Positions 11,040-24,295 of a stretch of DNA of 64,000 nucleotides are shown piece after piece. Below the pieces are notes generated by a model. The model made no database searches. It was not told the DNA's origin and worked only from the letters and a program-made list of their open reading frames with translations. This DNA comes from Zanthoxylum bungeanum (taxonomy: Eukaryota > Streptophyta > Magnoliopsida > Sapindales > Rutaceae). The stretch lies in NCBI GenBank assembly GCA_019454045.1, contig SKCR01018459.1, positions 434,001-498,000 of the forward strand, given 5' to 3'. Within the stretch, counting starts at the first letter, position 1. Each line of letters begins with the position of its first letter. The position numbers were made by a program, and so were the translations under genes.

Positions 11040-13081
11040 TGTTGGACAATTATAACCCATAGCGTCACTATTTGTATAGATCATGGTGTTGTTGTACAAA
11101 TTAACTATGTGACAAAGGATATTGCTCTCTTATCATTTGTAATTAGATTACCAAGATGTATAAATGATAGGAGGTCCTTATGATTAGTTCCTGGATTGAG
11201 ATGATATGAGACAGTATCAATCCACGAAGGTTTAATCATTAAATATCCCTAGTCAGAGTATTATCGAGATTGGATATCGATAATGCGTAAAAGACTAGTA
11301 TTACACTTGTGCGCGTTGTGAGGGCATAACGACATAGTTCTCATATATTTGGGTATATGATACTCATGAAAGTGTAGTAGGAGGTTGTGTTTTATCGATG
11401 GTACGGAAAACAGCTTCGCTCTGGATAGACCCCTCAGAATTCCATTGGTAGTATGACTATGCGTCTATGGAAGTCGGAATCAGGGTAGGTGTATTTGGTC
11501 TTAACCTGAGACTTGCACCGCTAATATTTGAGACAATCAATATACTTTGGTTTTAGGTCGTCCAGGGCTTTAACATGTTCTGTGTACGCCTCTGCTGGGT
11601 ATATTGAGAATCGTAGTGTGTTGGGTGTGATGTCAAGACGGAAGTATCACTCTAGTCATAGTGGAGATGATGGTCACGTAGGATACGGAACTGGTTCTCT
11701 TATGTACTGCAGTAATCGGGATAAAATGACTAGGTCATGTTTATCCGATTATAGAGACTAGTTACCAAAGATCCGATATGTGCTTTGTACGGGGCAGACA
11801 CAATTCCAGCCACAGGCCTAGCACGTGACATCCGATGCTGGATCGAAATACGCAATACTACATATACTACGTCTGATATAGATCATTTATTCATGTAAGC
11901 ATATTTCTGGAGAATTGGGTAGGCATGGCGCTTTGCTAGAAGCCAACCTTGTCTTGTAAATCGGTATAAACGTAGTACTAGGTAGGTACGTGTTCGGATA
12001 GTCCGACGACCGAATTTACTGCCAACATATCCAGGGATCTCATGGGTCGCTTCCCGAGATTCACCGATGACGTATGACTCGCACTTGATTAATCTGAGAT
12101 TAATTTATGATGAGAGAGAAAATTAATCTGAGATTAATTACAGAGATATTTTATCTGGGATAAAATATCATATAAAGAGAGATAAAGATTAATTTGGAAT
12201 TAATCGAGAAAATAATATATTCGATATATTATATGAAATTGGATTTCGACGCAGAATTAAAATTAGATTTTAATTCGGGCAAACGAGTTAATTTAGAATT
12301 AATTCGTTAGCGACGTGAATAGTGATTTTGCTAGGCATAATTATTTAATTACGTCGCAACAGAAAATACGTTAAATTGGAATTAGCGAACCCGAGCCCGG
12401 GAGTGTTTGCGAGCGCATTCGCATTTTGAATTCGAGTGCGGCATGCAGGTCACATCAAGCGTCAAATCGCTAGTCACATCAAGCGTCAAATCATTAGTCA
12501 ATTTGAGTGATGTGACAACTTGTCACTTGATTGATTGATTGATGTAAATAGTGATGTGAGTGGTTGATAGCATTTAATGCCATTTTGGAGCCAAATTTTG
12601 TGTTGACTTTTGGAAAGCTTTTTACAAAATTTGGTATATGTTTTTTAATTGATTTTAGAAATCAATTTCAACCAACACACAAAAACTCTCTCTCTTGCTT
12701 CTTTCTCCCTCTCTCATGCCCACAAGGGGCTGTTTTTCCTTCTGGTTTCACCGAGAATCACAAGGAGAAGATGAGTGATTTTTGTGGCAAAAATCAAGAG
12801 TGCTAGCACACATTTGGAGACATGCGAATGTGATAGGGAAACCCACCTGTGAGCTTGGAATCACATCACGAAAGCTTGGAGCTTGGAGGTTGATTCATGG
12901 CCGAATCTTGGAGAGCCAAAACAGTGGACTGCCGTGAGCTCTAGGAAGGAAAAGCTTGAAGTTTTGTTCTTCGTCGCATCGCTCAACCGCTCGATGTAAG
13001 TATTCCGCAACTTCCTCGATGTATTCACATGTTGTTTCTTTGCTTGATAATCGATCCTCGGGACTTAGAGATTTCCCAACA
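11040..13081 (+). repeat. 3' LTR of A1
   Basis: This 2042-bp direct repeat of 3070-5103 has the same termini and the same hairpin series. It is followed immediately by the GGAAG duplication. Confidence 0.95.
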
Positions 13082-13086
13082 GGAAG

Positions 13087-13867
13087 ATCAACAGGAAAAA
13101 TGCATATGACATATAAACTCCATGATCCAGAAATCCAAAAGAGTGTGCAATTAGATTCAAATCGAATTTGGAAACATTCATTGTGTTTAGATTGACAATG
13201 AAATGAACTTATAATGTATTAAGCTACACATATATTTATTTTTATTATTATAAAAAAACAAAAAAGACAAAAAGTATAAAAGAACAAAAATAAAAAATAA
13301 AAGCATAAAAGAATAAGAATAAAATAATAAAATAATTTAAAGAAATTGTCAATCCACCATCTTCTTTTCAATATTACAAATTGCAAGACTTTGCAATTTG
13401 CAAAGTCTTGTAATTTGCAAAGCAATAGGTGAACACTTCTTGCTATAAATAGAGGTGCTCACCTCTCATTTTTCTTTGCAAATTCTCATGGATCTCTCTT
13501 GAGATTTTGTGGGATAAGCTCTTGTGTGTGTTTTTTCTTTTATAATTTATTTAATTTTCATTAACAAAATTATTAGTGTTTTTATTTATATCTTGTTCTT
13601 CTAATTTGTATCATGCTAGGGTAAATGGTGAAGCTAGTGGTATGAAAACATATTTAATTTTTATTTATATTATATTTTATAAATTGTGATTATTTTCCAG
13701 ACAAATTTGTACTCTTTCCCATTTATAGAGGACGTTTGACTAGCTGTAGACAATCCTAGATTGACACAGATAATACTTGAATCCCATAAATGCGAGAGAA
13801 TGGACTATTAAAAATATGTATTAGTTATAAACAATATGGTTCTACATGTTTTGACATACTTAGTACC
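13087..13867. other. host sequence between A1 and the D solo LTR
   Basis: This is the continuation of the DNA at 3060 that A1 entered. No coding region is supported; a short frame across the insertion site reads GRSTGKMHMTYKLH and has no family I recognise. It includes an A-rich tract (13240-13340) and a palindrome plus TATA box described separately. Confidence 0.5.
13374..13453 (+). promoter_or_regulatory. long palindrome with TATA box downstream
   Basis: TTACAAATTGCAAGACTTTG and its near-perfect inverse (TTTGCAAAGTCTTGTAATTT) form arms of about 21 bp at 13374-13420. A good plant TATA box, TATAAATAGA, lies at 13444-13453, about 25 bp further on. This could be the promoter of an old LTR whose ends are lost. 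No downstream gene was found. Confidence 0.45.
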
Positions 13868-14332
13868 TTGGCTGTTAGGGTTGGTGCTCTGAGCGTCAAT
13901 TTCTTATGTATTTCCCTGTAAATACTTTTGTATATATTTTATTAATGAATAAAATAGATAGTTTCTGTAATATAAATTATTTTATTATATGGTAAAGACG
14001 TAAATGACCATATAGTGATTGGTTATGATACAGTTGCAAAAGCATCGCAACTGACATTGAGCAGTATCATAACATTATCATTATTTAACTGTTCCTGGTC
14101 AAGGTTTACAATTACTTGGTCAGTAAGTAAACCTGTTGAGATCGATACATGTCGTATATTGGAATGTTGGATTCTAATGGTTTCTCAATGAACCATGAGT
14201 CTCGGAAGACTCATATAGACATGTAGGTGTTTATATCAGATAAACACTGAACCACTCGCCGAAGATTCTTAATAGATGGTACACCAACATCAATAAGAAT
14301 CTTCTCGGGTTGAGTGAGCATAGTGATCCTCC

Positions 14333-16351
14333 TGTTGGTGTTCTACGGTCTAACCGGGATCGATTTAAAGTAATGAAACACATGTGAATACTCGAAGAAG
14401 TTGCGGAATACTTACATCGATCGGTTGAGGCGATGCGTCGAAGAACAAAAATTTTTCTGCCCTCCTTGGAAGCTCACGGCAGTGAGCAGTTTTGCTCCTC
14501 CAAAATTTTCGGCCATGGATTCCATTGATGCTCCAAGCTCCAAGCTTTTCTAATGGTGATTCCAAGCTCACAAGTGCGGTTCCCTATCACCTTAGGATGA
14601 CTCATTTGTGTGCTAGCACTCATGATTTTGCAACAAAATCTTCACTTTTCTTCTCCTTGGTTCTCGGCTTTGTGCCAAAAATGAAGAAGAAATATTGGTC
14701 GAAGACCGTGAGATGCAAGAGAGGAAGAAGGCCACCTTGGCCGAAAGGAGAGAGGGAGAGAATGAGTGAATTAATTGTTTTTGATTTTAAAAAACAAAGA
14801 TATACCAAATCCTAGAAAAGGTAAAAGGCATTCAAGCCTTATAATCACTCCCATCAATCACAAATAGTGAAAAGCATCTCATCACTCAAAGTGATGTGAC
14901 TTATGTCACAAGAATGACTAATGATTTGACGCTTGATGTGACTTGCGGGTCGCACTTGAATTCGAAATGCGAGTGCGCTCACAAACACTTCCGGGCTCGG
15001 GTTCGTTAATTCCAAATTAACGAATTTTCCGTTGGGACGTAATTAAATAATTATGCCTAGCAAAATCACTATTCACGTTGCTAACGAATTAATTCTAAAT
15101 TAACTCGTTTGCCCGAATTAAAATCTAATTTCAATTCCGCGTCGAAATTCAATTTCGTATAATATATCGAATATATTATTTTATCGATTAATTCCAAATT
15201 AATCGTTTTCTCTCTTTTTAATAAATATTTTATCCCAGATAAAATATCTCCGTAATTAATCTCAGATTAATTCTCTCTCTCATCTAATTAATCCCAGATA
15301 AATAAAGTGCGAGTCATACGTCATCAGCGAATCTTCGGGAAGCGACTCATGAGATCCCTGGATATGTTGGCAGTAAATCCGGTCGTCGGACTATCCGAAC
15401 ACGTAAGTACCTAGTACTACGTTTATACCGATTTACAAGACACGGTTGGCTTTTAACAAAGCGCCATGCCTACCCAATTCTCCAGAAATATCCTTACAGG
15501 AATATGTGATCTATATCAGGCGTAGTATACATAATATTGCGTATTTCGATCCAGTATCGGATGTCACGTGCAAGGCATGGGGCTGGAAATGTGTCTTCCC
15601 TGTACGAAGCACATATCAGATCTCTGGTAACTAGTCTCTATAATCAGATAAACATGACCTAGTCATAATATCCCGATAGCTGCAGCATATAAGAGAACGA
15701 GTTCCGTATCCTCCGTGATCATCATCTCCACTATGAATGGAGTGATACTTCCATCTCGACATCACACCCAATACACTACGATTCTCAATATACCCAGAAG
15801 AAGCGTACACATAACCTGTTAAAGCCCTGGACGACCAAAACCAAAGTATATTGATTGTCGCAAGTATTAGCGGTGCAAGTCTCAGGTTAAAACCAAATAC
15901 ACCTACCCTGATTCAGACTTCCATAGACACATAGTTATACTACCAATGGAATTCCGAGAGGTCTATCCAGAGCGAAGCTGTTTTCCGTACCATCGGTAAA
16001 ACAAAACCTCCTACTACACTTGCATGAGTATCCTATACCCAAATATATGAGAACTATGCCGTTATGCCCTCACAACGCGCACAAGTGTAATACTAGTCTT
16101 TTCCGCATTATCGATGTCCAATCTCGATAATACTCTGACTAGGGATTTTTAATGATTAAACCTTCGTGGATTGATACTGTCTCATATCATCTCAATCCAG
16201 GAACTAATCATATGGACCTTTCATCATTTATACATCTTGGTGATCTAATCGCAAATGATAAAAAAGCAATTTCCTTTGTCACATAGTTAATTTGTACAAC
16301 AACACCATGATCTGTACAAATAGTGACGCTATGGGTCATAACTGTCCAACA
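14333..16351 (-). repeat. 3' LTR of A2
   Basis: This 2019-bp LTR reads, on the plus strand, TGTTGGTGTTCTACGG at the left and GTCATAACTGTCCAACA at the right. It repeats 22283-24295. Confidence 0.95.
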
Positions 16352-16366
16352 ATCTCCCACTTGGCC
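16352..16366 (-). other. polypurine tract of A2
   Basis: ATCTCCCACTTGGCC on the plus strand is the complement of GGCCAAGTGGGAGAT, identical to A1, and abuts the 3' LTR. Confidence 0.9.
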
Positions 16367-16399
16367 TATAGCTAGTCACCCAAGTGTCCTACACCCGAA

Positions 16400-17790
16400 C
16401 TATGTACGGTTCACTCAAACTACTGAGAAAAGACTTTCGTCAGCGGATGTGCATGATTATCACCGGATGCGATTTATACGAACATCACATCGCCACGATG
16501 TATGATCCGAACGAATCAGATGAATAGTCGAAGTATATATCAGGATCGTTGATGAGACCATTAATTCTTTAACCTATGCTGAAGCCTAGCTTAGTTGCTA
16601 ACAGAACTATTCCTAATCTAATTAGGATTATTATCAATCCGGAAGGCTTCTATTGCTGCCTCAGCTGCAGCAATAATCCACTTTTGTTGTTTATTCGGTA
16701 ACAGTATCTTGCTCGGAAGATTTCCAGCTCACTTTTCCGTTATTCAAACTTTATAGTACCGTTGTTACGACTTATAGTCGTTTTATCGATTTGGAAACTT
16801 GTATCAGTGATCGCAGTCACTTCAAGTTCTCCTTCTCCATAGTATAAGACAACATCCTTAGTTCCTCTAAGATACTCAAGGGTGTTCTTAACATCAATCC
16901 AGTGACCATCACTTGGATTGGCCCGATTGTGACTCCATATGCTCAAAGCGTATGAGACACCAGGTCGCGTACATTTATTTCAATGTACGAGTTCTCGGAG
17001 AGTATCAACAACTTTAAATCTATCCCAGTAGATCTTTATTCCTAGAATAAAGGTTGTTTCTCTAAAGAATTCTACGGAGAATTTTCATGAAAGCCAAGCT
17101 TTCACCGATTGTATTATGGGAATATCATTTCCAAGAAATGACATATTATCATTATTTCGGACATTTATTGTCAGTGCACTCCCACTAACCTCCTTATATA
17201 CACAAGAATCATTTTCGTTTTGAATTAAATCATACACCATTATGATTACATCAAAACGATAATTCCAAGAACAATATGCTTGCTTCAATCCATCCATGGA
17301 TCGAGATAACCTGCAAACCTTGTTTGCTCGTTTTGGTACGACAAAACCGTCAGGATGTTGTAAACATCCTCCAAAAGGTTTCCGTTAAGGAAAGCGATTT
17401 TGGCGTTCAGCTGCCATATTTCATAAATGAAACATGCAGCATTAGCAAGCATTGTCCAAATGGATTTACCGTAGCAACAGTTAAAAGGTTTCGTCGTAAT
17501 CGACACAATGTTGATAACGATACCTTTTCGCTACAAGCCCAGCTTAGTACGTTGGTATGTTGCCTTCCATGTATGTCTTCCTTGAAGACTTATATAGTAC
17601 CAATAGGCACAATGCCTTGCGGTACAACAACTAGTATCCAAACTTGGTTGGTATACATGGAATCCATTTCGGACATCATGACACTTTGCCATAATAGGGA
17701 GTCGATACCTTGTATCACTTCCTCATACGTATTCAGTTGGTATTCCTCAATAAGATTGACATCTTTATGAGGTGAGATCAGAAACATATA
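16400..17790 (-). pseudogene. decayed copia RT and RNase H of A2
   Basis: On the minus strand, pieces of RT and RNase H match A1: SLLWQSVMMSEMDSMYTNQV (17650-17700), GNLLEDVYN (about 17370), NDSCVYKEVSGSAL (about 17180) and IWSHNRANPSDGHWIDVKN (about 16890-16945). The TAA at 17590-17592 and the deletion at about 16971-16982 occur at the same places as in A1. Additional private frameshifts are present. The copy is not functional. Confidence 0.8.
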
Positions 17791-19240
17791 CCCCAGATTG
17801 TTTTCTGACTCTCTCCGACTTACGTGGTTCTTGTGTATTCGAAGATTATTGGTATAGTTTCATCATTGATGAACTATTTGTGTTCCATTAGGAATCGGTG
17901 CCAGAAATAGTATTACTCCGATTTTCATCGAGTTTTACTTTCCTCCCACTTACCACTGCATATAGGTATTCCTCTTAGGAAAACCGCATGACGAGCAATA
18001 ATTACATTGTTCTCTTGTGAGTTGTATAAGTACTATACTTTGGTTTCCCTAGGATAACCACAACTTGGGCACTTATCCGATTTGGGTTCTAGTTTGGTAT
18101 CATCCAAATATATGCCTAGCATTCCCAAATTTTCAGGAATGAGAAAATCCAGTTTCTTTCCTGTTCATATCTAATATGAAGTCTGTCAAACAGATTTTTA
18201 TGGAACCTTAGTCAAAATAAGTTTTGCACTGTTTATGCGTATCCGTTGAAGGAAATGGTAGCTCAGAGCGACTCGTGATTAACCTTATCATGTCCAACAG
18301 AATTCGGTCTCTCAGTTCGGACACACCGTCAAATTGACGTGTTCCGGGAGGAGTCCTAATTGAAAGAATATTATACTCTTTCAAGTATTTGAGAAACTTA
18401 TTGTTTAAGTATTTTCATCATGGTCCAACCGTGATGGTTTTATACTTTAGCCGATCTATTTGTGTATTTCGTGTTGAAACTCTAAAAGTTTCAGATTTGT
18501 GTTTCACAAGAAACATATAACCATAACGCGATGCCACATTTGTAAAGGTCACAAAATATTCATATCCACATCTATCCTAGCTAGACATGGGCCCACTTAC
18601 GTCACTATGAACGAGGGCTAACAGATCAGTGGCACTAGCACTTTTACCAAGTAAATAGTGTTTTAGGCAATTTGCCCAATAAACTAGATTCATAGACATT
18701 ATTTGATTGGAATCAAATTAGTCCTAGTACCCACTCTTCGAAAGTGTGGATATACGAGTCTTGTTTAATTGTGTCCCAGACAACAATGCCACATTTAAGT
18801 TTTAACTGATCAAATCAGTTTGAGCTATTTGTTTGTCATGTTATATGTTTGAGATTTATTTATATTCAAAATATAAATTCTGTTATTCACATCTAATGTG
18901 TTTATCTCAATATCATCTTTATAAAATGAAACACTTTAGTGTTCTAGGTTATAAAGGTATTCCCGCAACGGTTAAACCCTGATATAGAGATAATGTATCT
19001 AGTCAAACTAGTTACATTTTAACAGTTTCCTAATTTAAGTACATACCCGAAGGGTAGTTCCTAAACTTAGGTTTCTACGGTTAAAACTTCGACTGTCGTC
19101 CCGTCTCCGATTCGTAGATAGATCTCATCTGAAGTCAGTATCCTGTTTTTCAGCAGATTGTTCACAACAATACATATTTATGTACCACATCCAGTATCTA
19201 AAATCCAATTTTAATACTAGTAGTGAACATATTTATGACA
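17791..19240 (-). pseudogene. decayed copia integrase and protease of A2
   Basis: The minus strand carries the same WH..LGHN.NKT remnant (about 18755-18800) and the protease-region remnant (about 19090-19220) as A1, with stops throughout. No usable frame remains. Confidence 0.65.
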
Positions 19241-19530
19241 AACATATTTGAAGCCGGAGCCTTGCCCGTCTTCAATTCTTCATGTCTGCCTTGTCCATAC
19301 GGCAGTCACGCTTCCGTGTCCCCGTTTGCCACAGTTTAGGCAGACATTTTGGGATATGTCCTTTATCTTCCCAGAAGATTATAATGATTTTACCTTTGCC
19401 CATTTTCACACCCAGAAGACTTTGGCCAAGCCTTGGCCTTCCGGAATGTCGAAGTAAGATGCGCCTTGCGCTTCTTACCTTATTGCAAACTTTGGCTTTA
19501 TCTCATTGAGAATAGCCATTAACTCTCGAA
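19241..19530 (-). pseudogene. gag zinc-knuckle remnant of A2
   Basis: This is the reverse-strand counterpart of A1 7862-8125. It has the degraded Cys-knuckle equivalent near 19330 and a Lys/Ala-rich stretch near 19420-19470. Plus-strand frames of 69-75 codons here are antisense shadows. Confidence 0.6.
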
Positions 19531-22270
19531 GAGTTTACTATTGCAATTTAGAACTTCTAAGATCTATGAAATAGATCAATGAAGATCCTTCAATTTCAAT
19601 ATCATACTATAAGGATTTAATCCTTAATTCTGACTAAGAAATTAAGGAGTCTATTTGGCAAGCTTATTGGATTAAGCATTTAAGTTATCATCACATGAAT
19701 CTTCCAAAGATCATGCTCTACTATTTGCTCAACTCCGGGCTTAGGCTTAAGATGTTATTTTATCAAATAAAGTAACTTATTAGTTTTCAAGACTATCCTG
19801 AAGTTTATTCCCAATTTGAAAATTAAAGTCGTTTAAATACATTTTCACCCAAGATTATGTTTTAAACACTAATCTTTCAATTTATCTTGATTCTAATAGT
19901 CCAACTATTTAATCAACGATTTTAGGTACTATTGATTATAATGATTACTATAGTCTAACTATATAATCAACTATAATTAAATTGATTAAATTCAATTATA
20001 TTGATTACTATAATCCAATTATAAAATCAACTATTAATTGAAATTAGTTTATTCAAATATATTGATTACTATAATCCAATTATATAATCAACTATAAATG
20101 AAATAGTTTGAATACAGTCCAACTAATTTAAAACAACTATTAAATATTAGTCCAACTAATATATTAATTGTATTGACGAATAATTTGAATGAGCGCGTAT
20201 GGCAAGTAACTAAACGAATATTGCAAATTTAATACTTGCCTCCCACTATTTTTCGGCGAGCCTCTAACCCTCTGTGGAGTACTCGGGAAACCTTGTTTCC
20301 TAGTGGGCTAGGATCCCGTTAAATAACACACAATCTTGACTTTGGCCAACAAATTGTATGATAATTAACTAGGTAGATCTCTAAGATCAATTGGATCCCA
20401 TCCAATTTCTAGATCCAGTAGGTGGACATCCAAGTCCGAAACATATATCTTATATATGTCAATATATCCAATATATTGCCTAACCTTTTTCCTCTGAATC
20501 AACTAAGCCTTGGCTTTGGCACAACAAACTTAGTGATCCTAGTTAAGCGGAACCCATTGACCATGGAAAGCTTCGTAATCAATGTCGATGGACAAGAAGT
20601 GATCTTGACTTTGGCCAACAAATCACAACTTGGACAAGACACCGATATGGAACAAAGCCTTCGTGATTCAAACACATCCGCGACGGACAAAAGTCTTGAC
20701 TTTGGCCAACAAACCAATGCCAGTCTTGGATCTTGAGTAAGAATCACTCAATGGAAGGAAAAACGCTTATATATGTTGAGGGTTTTTCGCGTGCAATTGG
20801 CAACCAATTAATTATCTTGTTAAGGTCTCATCATCATACACCCTTAAACATGCATTCTAAACACATAATAAGGTGCATATAAATAAATAATAATGATATG
20901 CGGATGGATACTTTAACATATTGTTCCTAGAACAAATCTCTCCATTTCCTCTCTCCCGCTAGCACATGTATTACTTCTACCCGTTACATAACACTTCTAA
21001 AGAAACCTCATTTACATTGAGGGGAATAGGTGAGAAGAGAAATACAAAGAGTAAGGAGGTAATAGGCTGGACACGCAGGTCCAATTTAATAAATTCTAAA
21101 TTTATTACAACAATTTCCAAAATTGCCCCACCCATCTAATATCCATCTGATATACATTATTCATGCATCGCAACCATGTATTCACACAAGCATGTTATCA
21201 ATCAATCTAATCCAATTAATTAATCTGATAATTAATGACCATCCAATGTTCAAACAACGATTTGATTTTGTGCGAGTCAAACTCGTTTTGCGAATAAGTA
21301 CTCAAAGTACGAATTCTTGAATTAAATTAAACTACAACATTAAATCCAATTTAATATGTATTTAATACTAATTCACTATTTAATTAATTCCAAATAAATA
21401 TTACACTTTATAAATAAACCTTTACGACTTAGATTCCAAATCTAATCGTTACGGGTCTCAAAGCCCGATTAACATCCAATGTTAATTTAATTTAAAGTCC
21501 AATGGGCTTTTAATTAATTTCTAAGGCATGGACTTTTGGTCAATATGGGTCAAACCCAAATACCAAAGCCCATTTAAGGAATCACCCTTATTTGCCAAGA
21601 AACCAATTTAGGCCCATTAGGCCCAATTAAAGTTAAAGGTCCATTAGTCATAATTGGACTTTATGGTTATGGTTTTGGGTCCAATTGGATCCAACCAATT
21701 TGCCTAAACCAATCTTGGTACAACCAAGTCCATTAAACCCAATTACAACTTTTCAAGCCCAATTCCAAATTTGGCCCAACATAATTAAATTTCAAAATTC
21801 CAATTTCACAATTTAATTACTCAAAGTGTAATGCCATAATTAATCACCCAAATTAACATTTCTAAAACATCAATTTACATAATTAATTATGCTTATTATC
21901 TTCAAAACATGTCCAACACATTTTAATCAAAAATCAAACCCATTTCATGCTTACACACTCACGGCAATTTGGGGTTTTTCATGTCCTATTCGGTTTCAAT
22001 CCAATTAAATCCACAATCAACATTCCCAAATGATTTCAACTCAACCAATGAATCAAAAAACAAAAAATCACTATGAATTAGGGTATTGTTCATTCTCGGC
22101 AAGCCTAAAAAATTGGGGAAAAAATGATCCAATCAAATTTCATGAAATTGATCATGCACAACTTCAATTAAACATCATTCAAGCATACTCAATCAAATAA
22201 TTTCATCAAATCATGCTCAAATTGATTTTACCCAATTTTAACCCTAAGTTTAAGTTTCATGCTCAACTCG
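19531..22270 (-). other. long non-coding leader of A2
   Basis: This is collinear with the A1 leader. It holds the AT-rich tandem repeat at 19880-20112, GCCAAAG motifs between 20335 and 20710, and the GCCCAA-rich segment at 21480-21790. No coding function is supported. Confidence 0.7.
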
Positions 22271-22281
22271 CTCTGATACCA
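22271..22281 (-). other. primer binding site (tRNA-iMet) of A2
   Basis: CTCTGATACCA on the plus strand is the complement of TGGTATCAGAG. It lies one base inside the 5' LTR. Confidence 0.93.
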
Positions 22282-22282
22282 T

Positions 22283-24295
22283 TGTTGGTGTTCTACGGTC
22301 TAACCGGGATCGATTTAAAGCAATGAAATACATGTGAATACTCGAAGAAGTTGCGGAATACTTACATCGATCGGTTGAGGTGATGCGTCGAAGAACACAA
22401 ATTTTTCTGCCCTCCTTGGAAGCTCACGGCAGTGAGCAGTTTTGCTCATCCAAAATTTTCGGCCATGGACTCTATTGATGCTCCAAGCTCCAAGCTTATC
22501 TAATGGTGATTCCAAGCTCACAAGTGCGGTTCCCTATCACCTTAGGATGACTCATTTGTGTACTAGCACTCATGATTTTGCAACAAAATCTTCACTTTTC
22601 TTCTCATTGGTTCTCGGCTTTGTGCCAAAAATGAAGAAATATTGGTCCAAGACCATGAGATGCAAGAGAGGAAGAAGGCCACCTTGGTCGAATGGAGAGA
22701 GGAGAGAATGAGTGAATTAATTGTTTTTGATTTTAAAAAACAAAGATATACCAAATCCTAGAAAAGGTACAAGGCATTCAAGCCTTATAACCACTCCCAT
22801 CAATCACAAATAGTGACAAGCATCTCATCACTCAAAGTGATGTGACTTATGTCACAAGAATGACTAATGATTTGACGTTTGATGTGACTTGCGGGCCGCA
22901 CTTGAATTCGAAATGCGAGTGCGCTCGTAAAAACTCCCGGGCTCGGGTTCGCTAATTCCAAATTAACGAATTTTCCGTTGGACGTAATTAAATAATTATG
23001 CCTAGCAAAATCACTATTCACGTCGCTAACGAATTAATTCTAAATTAACTCGTTTGCCCGAATTAAAATCTAATTTCAATTCCGCGTCGAAATCCAATTT
23101 CGTATAATATATCGAATATATCATTTTATCGATTAATTCCAAATTAATCATTTTCTCTCTTTTTAATAAATATTTTATCCCAGATAAAATATCTCCGTAA
23201 TTAATCCCAGATTAATTCTCTCTCTCATCTAATTAATCCCAGATTAATAAAGTACGAGTCATACGTCATCAGCGAATCTTCGGGAAGCGACCCATGAGAT
23301 CCCCAGATATGTTGGCAGTAAATACGGTCGTTGGACTATCCGAACACGTAAGTACCTAGTACTACCTTTATACCGATTTACAAGACAAGGTTGGCTTCTA
23401 GCAAAGCGCCATGCCTACCCAATTCTTCAGAAATATCCTTACATGAATATGTGATCTATATCAGGCGTAGTGTACATAGTATTGCGTATTTCGATCCAGT
23501 ATCGGATGTCACGTGTAAGGCCTAAGGTTGGAAATGTGTCTGCCCCGTACGAAGCACATATCGGATCTCTGGTAACTAGTCTCTATAATCGGATAAACAT
23601 GACCTAGTCATAATATCCCGATAGCTGCAGCATATAAGAGAACGAGTTCCGTATCCTACGTGATCATCATCTCCACTATGACTGGAGTGATACTTCCATC
23701 TCGACATCACACCCAATACACTACGATTCTCAATATACCCAGAAGAGGCGTACACATAACCTGTTAAAGCCCTGGACGACCAAAACCAAAGTATATTGAT
23801 TGTCGCAAGTGTTAGCGGTGCAAGTCTCAGGTTAAGACCAAATACACCTACCCTGATTCGGACTTCCATAGACACATAGTCATACTACCAATGGAATTCC
23901 GAGAGGTCTATCTAGAGCGAAGCTGTTTTCCGTACCATCGGTAAAACACAACCTCCTACTACACTTGCATGAGTATCCTATACCCAAATATATGAGAACT
24001 ATACCGTTATGCCCTCACAACGCACACAAGTGTAATACTAGTCTTTTCCGCATTATCGATGTCCAATATTGATAATACTCTGACTAGGGATTTTTAATGA
24101 TTAAACCTTCGTGGATTGATACTGTCTCATATCATCTCAATCCAGGAAATAATCATATGGACCTTTCATCATTTATACATTTTGGTGATCTAATCACAAA
24201 TGATAAAAGAGCAATTTCCTTTGTCACATAGTTAATTGTACAACAACACCATGATCTGTACAAATAGTGACGCTATGGGTCATAACTGTCCAACA
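22283..24295 (-). repeat. 5' LTR of A2
   Basis: This 2013-bp LTR has the same ends as 14333-16351. The CCTCC target duplication follows at 24296-24300. Confidence 0.95.

Larger units (their letters stand above)
3070..13081 (+). mobile_element. full-length Ty1/copia element, family A copy 1 (A1)
   Basis: Two direct LTRs (3070-5103 and 11040-13081) begin TGTTGGACAATTAT and end TTTCCCAACA. They are flanked by a perfect 5-bp duplication, GGAAG at 3065-3069 and GGAAG at 13082-13086. A tRNA-iMet primer site follows the first LTR and a polypurine tract precedes the second. The order gag, protease, integrase, RT, RNase H defines a copia element. All coding sections are broken by stops, frameshifts and deletions, so the 10,012-bp copy cannot encode its own enzymes. 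By eye the LTRs differ by roughly 5 percent in the first 170 bp and less further in, suggesting fairly recent insertion. The long non-coding leader (5104 to about 7860) and shared defects with A2 point to a non-autonomous family moved in trans. Confidence 0.95.
14333..24295 (-). mobile_element. full-length Ty1/copia element, family A copy 2 (A2), inside the D solo LTR
   Basis: Two LTRs in minus orientation (14333-16351 is the 3' LTR, 22283-24295 the 5' LTR) are flanked by CCTCC at 14328-14332 and 24296-24300. The minus-strand primer site is at 22271-22281 and the polypurine tract at 16352-16366. The element is 9963 bp and collinear with A1, including the long leader and damaged pol. It lies entirely within the D solo LTR, so it arrived after D. 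It shares with A1 an in-frame TAA in RT and the deletion before the RNase H region, which shows descent from an already defective master copy. Confidence 0.95.
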
